A stretch of DNA of 10,939 nt from Euperipatoides rowelli (lineage: Eukaryota > Onychophora > Udeonychophora > Euonychophora > Peripatopsidae): the NCBI GenBank assembly GCA_003024985.2, contig PXIH01S0016533.1; one strand, written 5' to 3'. Under the pieces are notes generated by a model. The model did no database searches. It worked only from the letters and a program-made list of their open reading frames with translations, and had not been told where the DNA came from. The number at the start of each line of letters is the position of its first letter. Within the stretch, counting starts at the first letter, position 1. The position numbers were made by a program, and so were the translations under genes. Below are positions 1-7,998 of the stretch, in pieces.

Positions 1-826
1 CTTTTCATAGGTTTTATATTGAATCATGAAAAATAAACTATTATTAAGTTTTGCAAAATTCTTCGGTTTTTTTTTTTTCATATCTTGCATTATATTGAGT
101 GAGTAGGATTTAGGCTATATTTTGTTTGATCTGCTTGGTCCAAAAGACACTTCATTGTTGTGTCATGTGTATACTATTGTGGGTTTTTAAGAATCGTAAT
201 TGAAGAGAATTGGACTCATTCTCTAAAAAATTTAATTGCAAATTAAAATAGCTGTAGTCATTTACAGCTATTTTAATCTCTTCTTAGACTTTTTTTTGGC
301 ATGCGTGCGAATATGCATCCATGTTTTGGCGGGTTTTTCCATTTTTTTATGCGTGAAATACGCCTCTAGATGCGTTAACGCAATCCCTGATAGGTATTGT
401 CCTATTTAAAGAATACAACAATTGAGAGAACTAGTCACCATTTACTCATTTGGCAATAATTAGCTGATTTGTATAGCCTACTTAGTGTTACTTGGCATAG
501 ATACTGCATGTGATTCCATCAAAGTAACACAACAGCCACTTGCTTGTATTCTGGCTATAATTATTTCCATGAGTAGCCTACTCGTGATAATAGTAATTGC
601 TCAGGAAATTTTTCTCAATTCAGGCTTTCAGTCCAGAAAATATTGTCATCACAAGAATTTATAAATAAGAATCATGAATGGTACAAAATATTTTTTTACT
701 CATCCTATTTGTTGGTTGAGGATATAATATAACCAAGTTCCTTTACTTTGTCTACTTTTCTGAATTATTTACTTTTAACATAGTCTGTAAACAATAAATA
801 AAATGATGTATTTCTTTATTTTCCAG
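1..826 (+). other. Intron (3' part) upstream of first visible ACAD exon
   Basis: This stretch is AT-rich non-coding DNA ending in a pyrimidine-rich acceptor, TTTCTTTATTTTCCAG (811-826), directly before an exon with clear protein similarity. It is therefore read as the end of an intron whose donor lies before the window. I see no coding sequence in it. It contains a perfect 15-bp inverted repeat (242-256 with 263-277, 6-nt loop) and a perfect 9-bp inverted repeat (485-493, GTGTTACTT, with 522-530). Both could be remnants of small inverted-repeat elements, but no target duplication is visible. Confidence 0.7.
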
Positions 827-988
827 TGGTCAATCCATTGCAAAAACTGATATTTATAACTGCAAATTACTGCAGAGAAAGAAAAGCTTTTGGTAAACCA
901 ATCCTCGATAACCAAGTGATTCATTTTCGATTGGCTGAGCTGGAGACGGAAGTTGAAGCTTTAAAATCATTGCTATATAGAGCTGTTG
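827..988 (+). CDS. Acyl-CoA dehydrogenase family protein, internal exon (partial gene)
   Basis: This 162-bp exon is flanked by a CAG acceptor (824-826) and a GTAAGT donor (989-994). It starts with the last two bases of a codon and ends with the first base of the next, so both introns are phase 1. It encodes 53 whole residues, beginning VNPLQKLIF and including YCRERKAFGKPILDNQ, HFRLAELETEVEAL and SLLYRAV. These match the start of the C-terminal all-helical domain of acyl-CoA dehydrogenases (Acyl-CoA_dh_1): the YxxxRxxFG segment, the conserved Gln that contacts FAD, and the LAEL-T-vE helix. By family knowledge, these flavoenzymes introduce an alpha-beta double bond into acyl-CoA and pass electrons to ETF. 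The AFGKPILDNQ/HFRLAEL wording resembles the animal proteins often named acyl-CoA dehydrogenase 6, but that subfamily call is from memory. The N-terminal domains and start codon lie upstream of the window. Confidence 0.9.
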
Positions 989-1145
989 GTAAGTTGTTTT
1001 GACTAATAATTTGACACACATTATTAAGATATAAAATTATGTACAAATTATATACAATGTAAATCTGAGATAGATTAAAGCCCTACCCTCTGAGGATATG
1101 GATGGACTCTAATAATAATTATTTTTCTTTAAAATGATTCAATAA

Positions 1146-1179
1146 TTTTTTTTTTAAAAAAAAAAGGGGGGGGGGGNGG
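1146..1179. repeat. Homopolymer tract T10-A10-G11 with an ambiguous base
   Basis: Ten T (1146-1155), ten A (1156-1165) and eleven G (1166-1176) run consecutively, followed by N at 1177 and GG. The N is the only ambiguous base I noticed in the window. The true length of the G run is therefore uncertain. Sequencing slippage is likely here. Confidence 0.9.
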
Positions 1180-2344
1180 TAATAGAAAAAGAAATTAATT
1201 TTCACCAATAGTTCAAGCAAGCTCTTGCAACTGTCCCAATACAATTCACTTGTTATCAGTTCTAGAGGAGAAAGAACAAAGTCCTTTATCCTTAACACCA
1301 GACTTCATATGCCAAATCAATTACCATTCTAAATGTCATTAATCGCAGAAGTAGTATTAACAGTCACCCAGAACTATTAAGATCCATGGTCAATTAACAC
1401 TCAAACATGAACAGGACATAAGTTAAGCCTCTGAATTAACGGCTCTGACGAAGATAATGTTATACAACACTCAGTCCAGGCTTCATTCTATCTTGAAATT
1501 ACTCAAGACGAGCAAAGGTGCAAACTTTACTCATCGGAGAACAAAATTCAGAACACAATTAAGTTCAAACAAACATGCCCAGCATTGAGAATATTATATT
1601 ACACATTTATTAAGGGGTCCATTAGACATCCAAGAATGATGACCCCTGCTTTCTTGCCACAATAAATAATAAACAAATGTCAGTCCACTTGATAAAGAAA
1701 AATTCGATGATAAATCATGCCCCAAACTGTCCAAACCAAGTAACTAGACCATACTTAATAAGTACCTTACAAAATAATAGATAAAAAAAAGCATACAAAC
1801 TATTTACGAAATGATACAAGCAGCTATAACGGCACTAACATGATGATGTTTTTCATTTATGTGTTAGCCTTCATTATTAAAAAAAGTGTATATATACATG
1901 TATATACAGTATATTTAGGCAAGGAGAAAAGTGAAGACAAACAGAAAATCCATAATACTTAAAAATCCCTGCCTTTAGCATACATAATGCAAGTCAGAAA
2001 AAGATCACGTTAAAAGAGCATATTAAATCTTTGAAGTGCCTTTGATTTGAGGATGAAGTCAATTTTTATTAAAGAACTGATTATTCAAATTAAATATGGA
2101 AATAGTAATGTCAAATGAGTCACTAATTTAAATAATGAAGTTCTGTATGTTGAAACCAGTAACACAAGACTTTGCATATAGCAGTATCTAATGCTGTTCT
2201 AGAAGTTAAGTCTTATTAGAACAGTTCTTACTTCAGAATTCTAATGTTGAGTTTTGAATTCATTATGGCTTGTACCGTAATACTGTACGATTTGTTAGTG
2301 CCTTAATTATAAGTCACCTCATAATCTTATTGTCGAACAGTATG

Positions 2345-2450
2345 CAGGGCTTGACTAAAATTGGTCGCTAACTAGCATTTGGCTAACTGAATTTTTGTTT
2401 TGGCTAATTAATTTTCTTAGTCACTAGCCAAAATGTCTAGTACAATATTT
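2345..2450 (+). mobile_element. Possible left terminus of a hAT-like element (fragment)
   Basis: CAGGGCTTGACTAAAATTGG at 2345 has the CAGGG-type start common among hAT terminal inverted repeats. It is followed by repeated TTGGCTA/TAGCCAA words in both orientations (around 2378-2384, 2400-2406 and 2428-2434), resembling subterminal motifs. I found no matching right end (…CCCTG) and no target duplication, so this is at best a truncated copy. The call rests on terminus style only. Confidence 0.35.
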
Positions 2451-4317
2451 TAAAGCAAATATTGAATTGAAAATGGAATGGAACCTTGCATTGTAGGAAT
2501 GATAGGGACCACATTGCCAAAAATATGAATGAACAGAAATTTACGAATCAATCTTATTATTTGCTCTAAAATCTTGAGAAAATTGAATTTGTGCAAATTT
2601 CTTTATTATCCATGTCTACCCCCCAAAAAAAAAAATTGTCACTATAAATTACTAAAAATAGATTGAGAATTTTTATAAGGTTAAATTCATTAATAAGTTG
2701 ATTATATGACACTAATTTTTACTAGAATGAGTTTCTCCGTGTTGAAGCTTATTTTATTCTTTCTCGTACTCGTGTCATTCAAATTATCGCCATCCATGTA
2801 ATGTTAAATTCTTGATACTGGTGTGAAATTTCAAACTCTATAACTGGTTTTATGGCATCTTTAATATTATTTTACATCATTTAGCTTTAAAGTTATTATG
2901 CCACAAATCGTGATCTTTAAAAAATGGTGGACAAATTGAATGCTTTCGTGATCGATTAGATTGGATGCTATATAGTGGCTAGAAATTTGCCCATAATAAA
3001 TGAAACTCATAATTTCTTTATAATTATTAGCATATTGTTCACATAAATTATCAATAAAAAATAGGCGATCGAGATGCGATTAACAATGTATTGATTCGTC
3101 TATAATATGATGTCAAAGCATATTTTCAAATCGTAACGTGTAATTATCTTTAGCACATTTGAAAAACAGTCAGTTTTGGAAAATCAATTAAAAAATTGAC
3201 TTAATGAGAATAATGTTAATTTCGAAATCTGTTATGCATATCAATACTAGTACACTGTATATACTAAGCTTTTTTAAACTGGGTTGAGAATAAAAAAAAT
3301 GGATATAATATCTAAAGTTAGAATTGATAAGCACGTTTCTTGAAATTCTATTATAACGGAGAAGCTGTAATTTCTTGGAAATGTTTGTCATTTCAATTAG
3401 TTCACAGCATAATTTGAATACAATATTTTGTCAAATGTTTAGACTTGGCATTGCAGCTTTTGCTATGTGATTGAAGAGTCGCTCGTACATAACAAATTTA
3501 ATATACAGGCAATTACCTTTTTGAGATTTAACCCTTTTTTGGTCATTGCTGTATGTGACAACTTGGTGGATGACATTTTTTTAGTCATAGCGAGATTTTG
3601 TCAAGAAATATTTCAATTACGTAATTTTTACATTTTAATGTCAATTTCAAAAAGCTATCAATCTATACATTCGATGCATGTTAAAGTATCAAAAATTAAA
3701 ATGCATAGGAATATAGCGTTTTAGGATCTAATTTTATGTAAACGAACTAGTTATTGTTAAAATCTGCCATCATAACAACTATTGTTGTAATTTTACAGAT
3801 CATACACAAATATATAATTACATTTATTTTTTTATATTAAAGCACTATTATGTTGAGAATAGTAAAAAAAAAGATTTATTGATAAAAAGTATTACAGTAC
3901 GATATATAGTATATACTGTAAATGAGAAAACATAGTTTTTATAGATTAACTTCAATTAAAATTCCAATAGAGTATTTTGTAGCCCATTTCTTTTACTTTC
4001 TAATGGTATATAATACAGTGTTAAGGCTGGAGGTACGATATTTTGCAGTCAACAATGTAGAATTTTACAAAACCGTTTTCAAAATAAATTTCATAAGTTT
4101 TTATTTTTTTCAATTATGTAGTACATTTTAATTAATGTGGAAATTATACACTTTTATTTAAAAAAGTAAAATACTGTACATAAAATATACAATACTGTAT
4201 ATTTGCAATAAAAAAATTAACTCGTTTTGATTAAACTTAAGTGAAATGGCACAGATTTAGCATTAAAAAAAATAAGGCAAGATGATGTTTGATTGTATAA
4301 TCATTATTTAAATATTC

Positions 4318-5121
4318 TTGTAAGCTAGGGTTACCAGATTTCTAAACTCAAACCATGACAATTTTTTCCAGATAACAAAAAAAAAAGCATACCTGTATAA
4401 TTAATTGATAAGCTTTTTTTTTTTTGGTAAGGAACCTATTTTATGAGCTTTTTTTATAGTTTTTCAGATAAAATCAACAACCACATATTAAATATGGTAC
4501 TACTAATAATAATGCTTTCATTTTATTTTAAGATCGTTACGGTAACTTAATTTCAGCATAGTATGCCTATGTGATATTTTTCAATTTTTTTTTTTTCATT
4601 TTTAGAATATAAATTTGGATATAGTCTCTTTAAATTATAAAATGAAAGACAAAGTCCATTTAAAATATAATCTACATTATATTTGGAAAACTAGCAGCCT
4701 AGTTTTCCAAATAACATTTATTTTAGTCACAATTGAAAATTTTCACCCAAATTCCTTCAAACATGCTCGGTGCTTGTGTGTCGCTAGTGTTTGCAAGTCA
4801 AACTTGAAACATAGCATGAGAAAATAAATTATTTCGAAGACATCTAGCTATCGCCCTGAACAAACTAAAGTTTTATTAATACATTATATTAACCGCGGTA
4901 GTTAGGTTTAGTAATTATTAAGCATGCCTTTCAATGAATTCAAAACAAACGAGAAAGCAATATTTCCAGGATTTTATATATGCTTAAACCATTATATAGG
5001 TAATTATTTTGAATTTTAATCAAATTCGGGACATTTATACGTCCCGAGAAGTGCTTTCGGGACACGTCTAGAATACAGTAGTCCCGGAAAAACCAAGACT
5101 TATAGCAACCCTATTGTAAGC
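4318..5121. mobile_element. Non-autonomous hAT-type DNA transposon with 8-bp TSD (intronic)
   Basis: The element runs 4326-5113 (788 bp). It begins TAGGGTTACCAG and ends TATAGCAACCCTA, so the ends read TAGGGTTAC and TAGGGTTGC inward, with further weaker similarity (about 13 of 18). It is flanked by a perfect 8-bp direct repeat, TTGTAAGC (4318-4325 and 5114-5121). An 8-bp duplication is the hAT hallmark. The right subterminal part has four CGGGAC/GTCCCG words in both orientations (about 5028-5087), the kind of repeat hAT transposases bind. The interior has no transposase-like frame, so it depends on a partner element. It also contains a perfect 15-bp hairpin (4680-4713). The perfect duplication suggests it is not ancient. 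Confidence 0.85.
4680..4713. repeat. Perfect 15-bp stem, 4-nt loop hairpin inside the hAT element
   Basis: TATTTGGAAAACTAG (4680-4694) and its exact reverse complement CTAGTTTTCCAAATA (4699-4713) are separated by CAGC. It lies near the middle of the 788-bp element. No function is known to me. Possibilities are a structural hairpin of the element or a small nested palindrome. Confidence 0.9.
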
Positions 5122-5403
5122 AGCATTAAAGGAACATCAGCTTTATAATGTACAAAAACTGAATAATTAATTAAAAATAGTATGGAAGTTTAAATAACCC
5201 TGTTTTCTAGTGACATTTAAGTTCATGAACAATTTTACCAAAATTAATAGCATTAAGCTAATAAGTTTTTTTTAAAAATAAATATCCTGTTATCAACGAG
5301 AAATTCATTGAGATATTAATGCATGAATTATTCAATAATTAGTACTACTACAGGTTCTAAAGGGGGTATTGAGTAAAAAACTCTTAGCAAGATGTTCTAA
5401 GCC

Positions 5404-5510
5404 GGGGGGGGGGGGGGGACGCTCCCTGGCTGGGAATCGAACCTGTGGTATACCCAGCATATGACCTTGACTTGATAGCAGCCAGCATCGCTACCGACAA
5501 CCATCAAGTC
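5404..5510 (-). mobile_element. tRNA-derived SINE (minus strand) with 15-G/C tract
   Basis: Read on the minus strand, an A-box-like TAGCGATGCTGG (5482-5493) is followed about 37 bases later by a strong B box, CAGGTTCGATTCCCA (5431-5445). These are the internal RNA polymerase III promoter elements of a tRNA-type head. A perfect 8-bp inverted repeat (GACTTGAT 5469-5476 with ATCAAGTC 5503-5510) brackets the A box. The plus-strand G15 run (5404-5418) follows the B-box side. It does not fold as a clean tRNA, so I call a SINE or tRNA pseudogene. The plus-strand open frame at 5445-5639 begins inside it and is incidental. Confidence 0.6.
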
Positions 5511-5739
5511 AGGACAATTATTAACAAGTTTTGTCTTGAACATTTACAGTATATTCTAAATAAGATAAACGGTGAAAATTTTGGGAATACAGGCAAAATT
5601 TTGCAAAAAAAACCTCCAGCCTTAATTATAAATGTTTAAAACCATTGCATAACTTTATAATCCTCCTTTAACATTTTTAAGATTACGATGTTGTGAAAAC
5701 AGTCGATATAGATATCCACATTTTTTTCTTTTTTTGCAG

Positions 5740-5987
5740 GTCATTATATTAAAGGGAATGATGTCACTAAACTAGCATCCATGTGCAAGCTGAAAGCTGG
5801 CCGATTGTGTAGAGAAGTTGGTGATTCATGTTTACAATATTGGGGTGGTATGGGTTTTACCAATGAAGTACTAGTGTCCAGATTTTTTAGGGATCTACGC
5901 CTTGCTTCTATAGGAGGTGGCACCGATGAAATTATGCTTTCCATTATTTGCAAATACATGAACACTTTACCAAAAAGTAATAAGTAA
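5740..5987 (+). CDS. Acyl-CoA dehydrogenase family protein, terminal exon
   Basis: This is the last coding exon, from the CAG acceptor at 5737-5739 to the TAA stop at 5985-5987. It encodes about 82 residues including the Gly codon split by the intron. Visible motifs in order are the helix ASMCKLKAGRLCREVGDSCLQ, the FAD-contacting WGGMGF (family QxxGGxG[FY]), RFFRDLRLASI, and GGGTDEIM (family GGTxEI). In MCAD-type enzymes the catalytic Glu occupies the residue before GT in this last motif. Here that position is Gly, as in long-chain and isovaleryl-CoA dehydrogenases, whose catalytic Glu lies earlier in the protein. If the enzyme is active, its base is expected in an exon before the window. The C-terminus, TLPKSNK, lacks a peroxisomal SKL-type signal. 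The protein is presumably mitochondrial, but the N-terminus is not visible. Confidence 0.95.
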
Positions 5988-6085
5988 ATTTATATTTAAT
6001 GATTTTAACAATTGTAAATTATATTGAAGAAAGTATTTATTTTCATATTGAATAAAAATATTTTATCAAATTGTACAGTTCAGTA
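5988..6085 (+). terminator. 3' UTR with AATAAA polyadenylation signal
   Basis: A canonical AATAAA lies at 6051-6056, 64 bp after the stop codon, within AT-rich sequence. Cleavage is expected some 10-30 bases later, near 6070-6085, where a GT/T-containing stretch follows. This gives a short 3' UTR of about 80-100 bases and places the end of the gene here. The exact cleavage site is inferred. Confidence 0.75.
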
Positions 6086-6258
6086 CTCAGTTTAACATTT
6101 GATCGATTTTTTTTAATCCATGGGTGGGGAAGCTGCTGACTCAAGACCGCATACGGCCTTTTCATGTGTTTGGTGCAGCCTTTTCACATATTTTCATTAA
6201 GGCTGCTAGTGGTCTTAAGTATTTGTGTATACAATATTTATCAATTATTTATCTTCTT
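6086..6258. other. Intergenic sequence after the ACAD gene
   Basis: No gene is seen. A perfect 8-bp inverted repeat, GCAGCCTT (6175-6182) with AAGGCTGC (6199-6206), flanks a 16-base loop. The open frame 6124-6396 runs through this and the following SINE-like sequence and has no protein-like features. Confidence 0.6.
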
Positions 6259-6330
6259 AGCCCTGTGGTGCCAGTCCAGTGGTTAGCATACACCACTTGG
6301 CACTCCCACCAGTTCGAACCAGGGAAAACC
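6259..6330 (+). mobile_element. tRNA-like SINE head fragment (plus strand)
   Basis: The sequence has tRNA promoter character: an A-box-like GTCCAGTGGTTAGCA (about 6274-6288) and a B box, AGTTCGAACC (6311-6320), at tRNA-like spacing. CCCTG near the start and CAGGG after the B box could pair as an acceptor remnant. The T-stem does not pair properly, so a functional tRNA is unlikely. It resembles the tRNA-derived heads of the minus-strand copies nearby but is clearly a different or more diverged copy. Confidence 0.55.
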
Positions 6331-6456
6331 TTCATTCTCCAGATTAAATTGGGTTTTTTTTTCATCAAATTCTGTGCACAATTGATGTTTTTGTGAAAAT
6401 AAATTGTCATTTCCTCTAGGTGAGAAGATATTTAAAAAAAAATTATGTATCATTTC

Positions 6457-6649
6457 TTTTTTTTTTTAATAATAAATTTCTAGAAGGAAATTTCTGCATT
6501 TATATATAATATAAAGAAAAAATATCCCCAGTGTGAACTGACGTCGAAAGAAAATTTGCCATTTTCCACACCAGGGCTGCCCAGGATCAAACCTACGGCC
6601 CTTTACATGCACTAGCTCCAACAGCCAACACCACTGAACCACCAGAGAC
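6457..6649 (-). mobile_element. tRNA-derived SINE, copy 2 of a head-to-tail pair
   Basis: It has the same architecture as the neighbouring copy. The minus-strand A box TGGTTCAGTGGTG is at about 6629-6641 and the B box AGGTTTGATCCTGG at 6581-6594. The body has GTGTGGAAAATGG and CACACTGGGGATATTTTTTC. At its minus-strand 3' end is an A11 run (T11 at 6457-6467 on plus), consistent with the tail of a retroposed Pol III transcript. It lies directly after copy 1, suggesting insertion into the tail of the other copy or dimeric mobilisation. Confidence 0.7.
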
Positions 6650-6655
6650 CTGTAC

Positions 6656-6822
6656 ACTATAAACAATTGATAGCTACTGTATATATCAAGATACAGAAAA
6701 AATCCCCAGTGCATACTGATGTAGAAAGAAAAACTTTCCATTTTTCCACACCGGCGCTGCCCAGGATCAAACCCACAACCCCTTATGTGCAGCCAACAGC
6801 CTAGACCACTGGACCACCAGAG
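6656..6822 (-). mobile_element. tRNA-derived SINE, copy 1 of a head-to-tail pair
   Basis: On the minus strand the copy starts CTCTGGTGGTCCAGTGGTC, with the A box at 6804-6816, and has the B box GGGTTTGATCCTGG (6761-6774). A non-tRNA body follows, containing GTGTGGAAAAATGG and GCACTGGGGATTTTTTC. The second copy downstream on the same strand repeats this layout at about 80-85% identity by eye. CTGTAC occurs at both edges (6823-6828 and 6650-6655 on plus) and could be a short target duplication. The minus-strand open frame across both copies is a translated SINE, not a gene. Confidence 0.75.
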
Positions 6823-6849
6823 CTGTACCTTCATCATTTATATTTTATA

Positions 6850-7739
6850 AATTATACAATTTCAATCTTAACTAAACAAAGATTAATGTCAATAAAACAA
6901 CATTTGGATTTAACACTTTCCCATCGATGCTAGTCAGACTTTTTATATTTTAAAAATTGTTTCTTAAACAAGCCTGGTGCGATTATTTATAGCTGGCATT
7001 CGTAGCCTGTTAATTGCTCTCTTCATTTTATTATTATACTGTAATTCTAAATTTCCAGAAAACACATTTCTCTCTCTAACTTTTACTACTTTTGACAATA
7101 CTTATTGTTTGTAGAGGAAAAAAATCTTTATAATATATACAGTATAAAGGGCATATAGATGGGAAGAGTGCATCTGCCCCACCTCCTGGAAAGTTTTTTT
7201 AAAAAAAAAAAATAGATAGCCAAGAGGTGTTCTGAGATGTGCCTAGGAATGAATAAATATGCACAAGAAACGGTTATTAAAATATCACAACCAGAAAAAA
7301 AAAAAAAAAAAAACTTAGCAAAATTATATAATTGTGTACGGCTTTATAAGGAGTCTGTGAAGTTACTGTACATGCGGCCTTAACCAAAGGCTGACTTACA
7401 AAATAATGATGGGTCAGATAAGTACAACTCAGGAAATTGGTTGTGTTGCTGTAGTTTTAGAGACTTGGAACATTCAAAATCATTTAGAAATATTTAAGCA
7501 ATTATTCTAATTTAAAAAAAATAAAGCAATTAGCCTATATTTTTATACTACATTTACAATATATTAATCTTTATGTTAAAGTTCATGGCCGAAACCAGAT
7601 ATACCTCGGGCATTATAAAGACACACATCCTATCCCAGAGACAAATCGGTCATTCAATTTGCTGGCGTATATATTTTTAATAAACGTAAGCACTTTTATA
7701 TGTTATAGTAAAGTGGTAGAAATACTACTTGTTATATAT
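6850..7739. other. AT-rich intergenic DNA, no gene seen
   Basis: No coding sequence, RNA gene or bounded element can be supported here. It contains a T7-A12 run (about 7195-7212) and an A19 run (7295-7313). The A19 run could be an old retroposon tail, but nothing recognisable precedes it on either side. Confidence 0.5.
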
Positions 7740-7899
7740 TATAGCGAGATCTATTTATTATTTGTACACATTAGTTCGTGGTCAGAATGTTTTTAATTTA
7801 GTTTACGAGTTGCTTACTTTAATTAGTAAGCACGTCAAACGATTATTTCTGGTATGTGCAGGCTAATGCTAATTATACATTCAGTATAATTTGTGTATT
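7740..7899 (+). repeat. 5' LTR, first segment (U3-like part)
   Basis: It aligns with 10513-10680. Shared landmarks are TATAG[C/T]GAGA at the start, CTATTTATTATTTGTA, GGTCAGAATG, the hairpin GCTTACT-TTAATT-AGTAAGC (7812-7831 here, 10593-10612 in the 3' copy) and the near-palindrome AATTATACATTC[A/T]GTATAATT. The alignment breaks at about 7899, where the GTAGT-rich insertion begins. Confidence 0.75.
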
Positions 7900-7998
7900 A
7901 CACTTGTAGAAAAGTAGTTAGCTACAATTACAACTACGTGTTTTGAAAAGTAGTTAACTACTACTACTTTACAAAAGTAAATTAAAAAAAAAAATGCT

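Larger units (their letters stand above)
989..5739 (+). other. Large phase-1 intron of the ACAD gene
   Basis: The intron is 4,751 bp, from donor GTAAGT (989-994) to acceptor TTTTTTTCTTTTTTTGCAG (5721-5739). Joining the two sides restores a Gly codon (G at 988 with GT at 5740-5741) and a continuous ACAD reading frame. It holds a full hAT-type element (4326-5113), a tRNA-derived SINE (about 5404-5510), a possible hAT left end (from 2345) and several homopolymer runs. Stretches 1180-2340, 2460-4310 and 5122-5400 show no gene I can support. Open frames there (for example 3467-3724 plus and 3188-3391 minus) have the Phe/Ile/Lys/Asn-rich look of translated AT-rich DNA and no recognisable motif. Confidence 0.85.

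Noticed and set aside
1612-1654. AGGGGTC … GACCCCT inverted pair as element termini
   Set aside because: It is only 7 bp with a very short interior and no flanking duplication. Chance is sufficient.
1891-1906. Palindrome TATATACATGTATATA as a regulatory site
   Set aside because: It is an alternating TA/CA-type low-complexity repeat. Palindromes of this kind are expected in AT-rich DNA.
3188-3391. Minus-strand 67-codon open frame
   Set aside because: The translation is Ile/Asn/Lys/Tyr-rich, typical of random AT-rich DNA. No homologous motif is seen.
3467-3724. Plus-strand 85-codon open frame
   Set aside because: It has AT-rich composition with Phe/Ile/Leu-heavy translation, no motif and no splice context. 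It lies in an intron and is consistent with chance.
3922-4131. Plus-strand 69-codon open frame
   Set aside because: It is low-complexity and Phe/Tyr-rich with no support from splice sites or motifs.
4615-4827. Plus-strand 70-codon open frame inside the intronic hAT element
   Set aside because: It spans the 15-bp hairpin and shows no transposase motif (no RW or hAT dimerisation residues). It is treated as chance.
5445-5639. Plus-strand 64-codon open frame just before the terminal exon
   Set aside because: It starts within the B box of a minus-strand SINE and continues into AT-rich intron. Splicing from 988 to 5740 already restores the ACAD frame.
5744-5965. Minus-strand open frame opposite the terminal ACAD exon
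   Set aside because: It is the antisense shadow of a well-supported coding exon.
6259-6330. Functional tRNA gene
   Set aside because: A and B boxes are present, but the T-stem does not pair and no clean cloverleaf or anticodon arm can be drawn.
6124-6396. Plus-strand 90-codon open frame
   Set aside because: It covers intergenic DNA and a tRNA-like fragment, with no protein features.
6466-6837. Minus-strand open frame of 123 codons
   Set aside because: It runs through both tandem SINE copies. Its two internally similar halves are translated tRNA-like heads, with no protein family character.
7295-7313. A19 run as the tail of a processed pseudogene
   Set aside because: Nothing gene-like or SINE-like precedes it and no flanking duplication is visible. 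It is kept only as a homopolymer.
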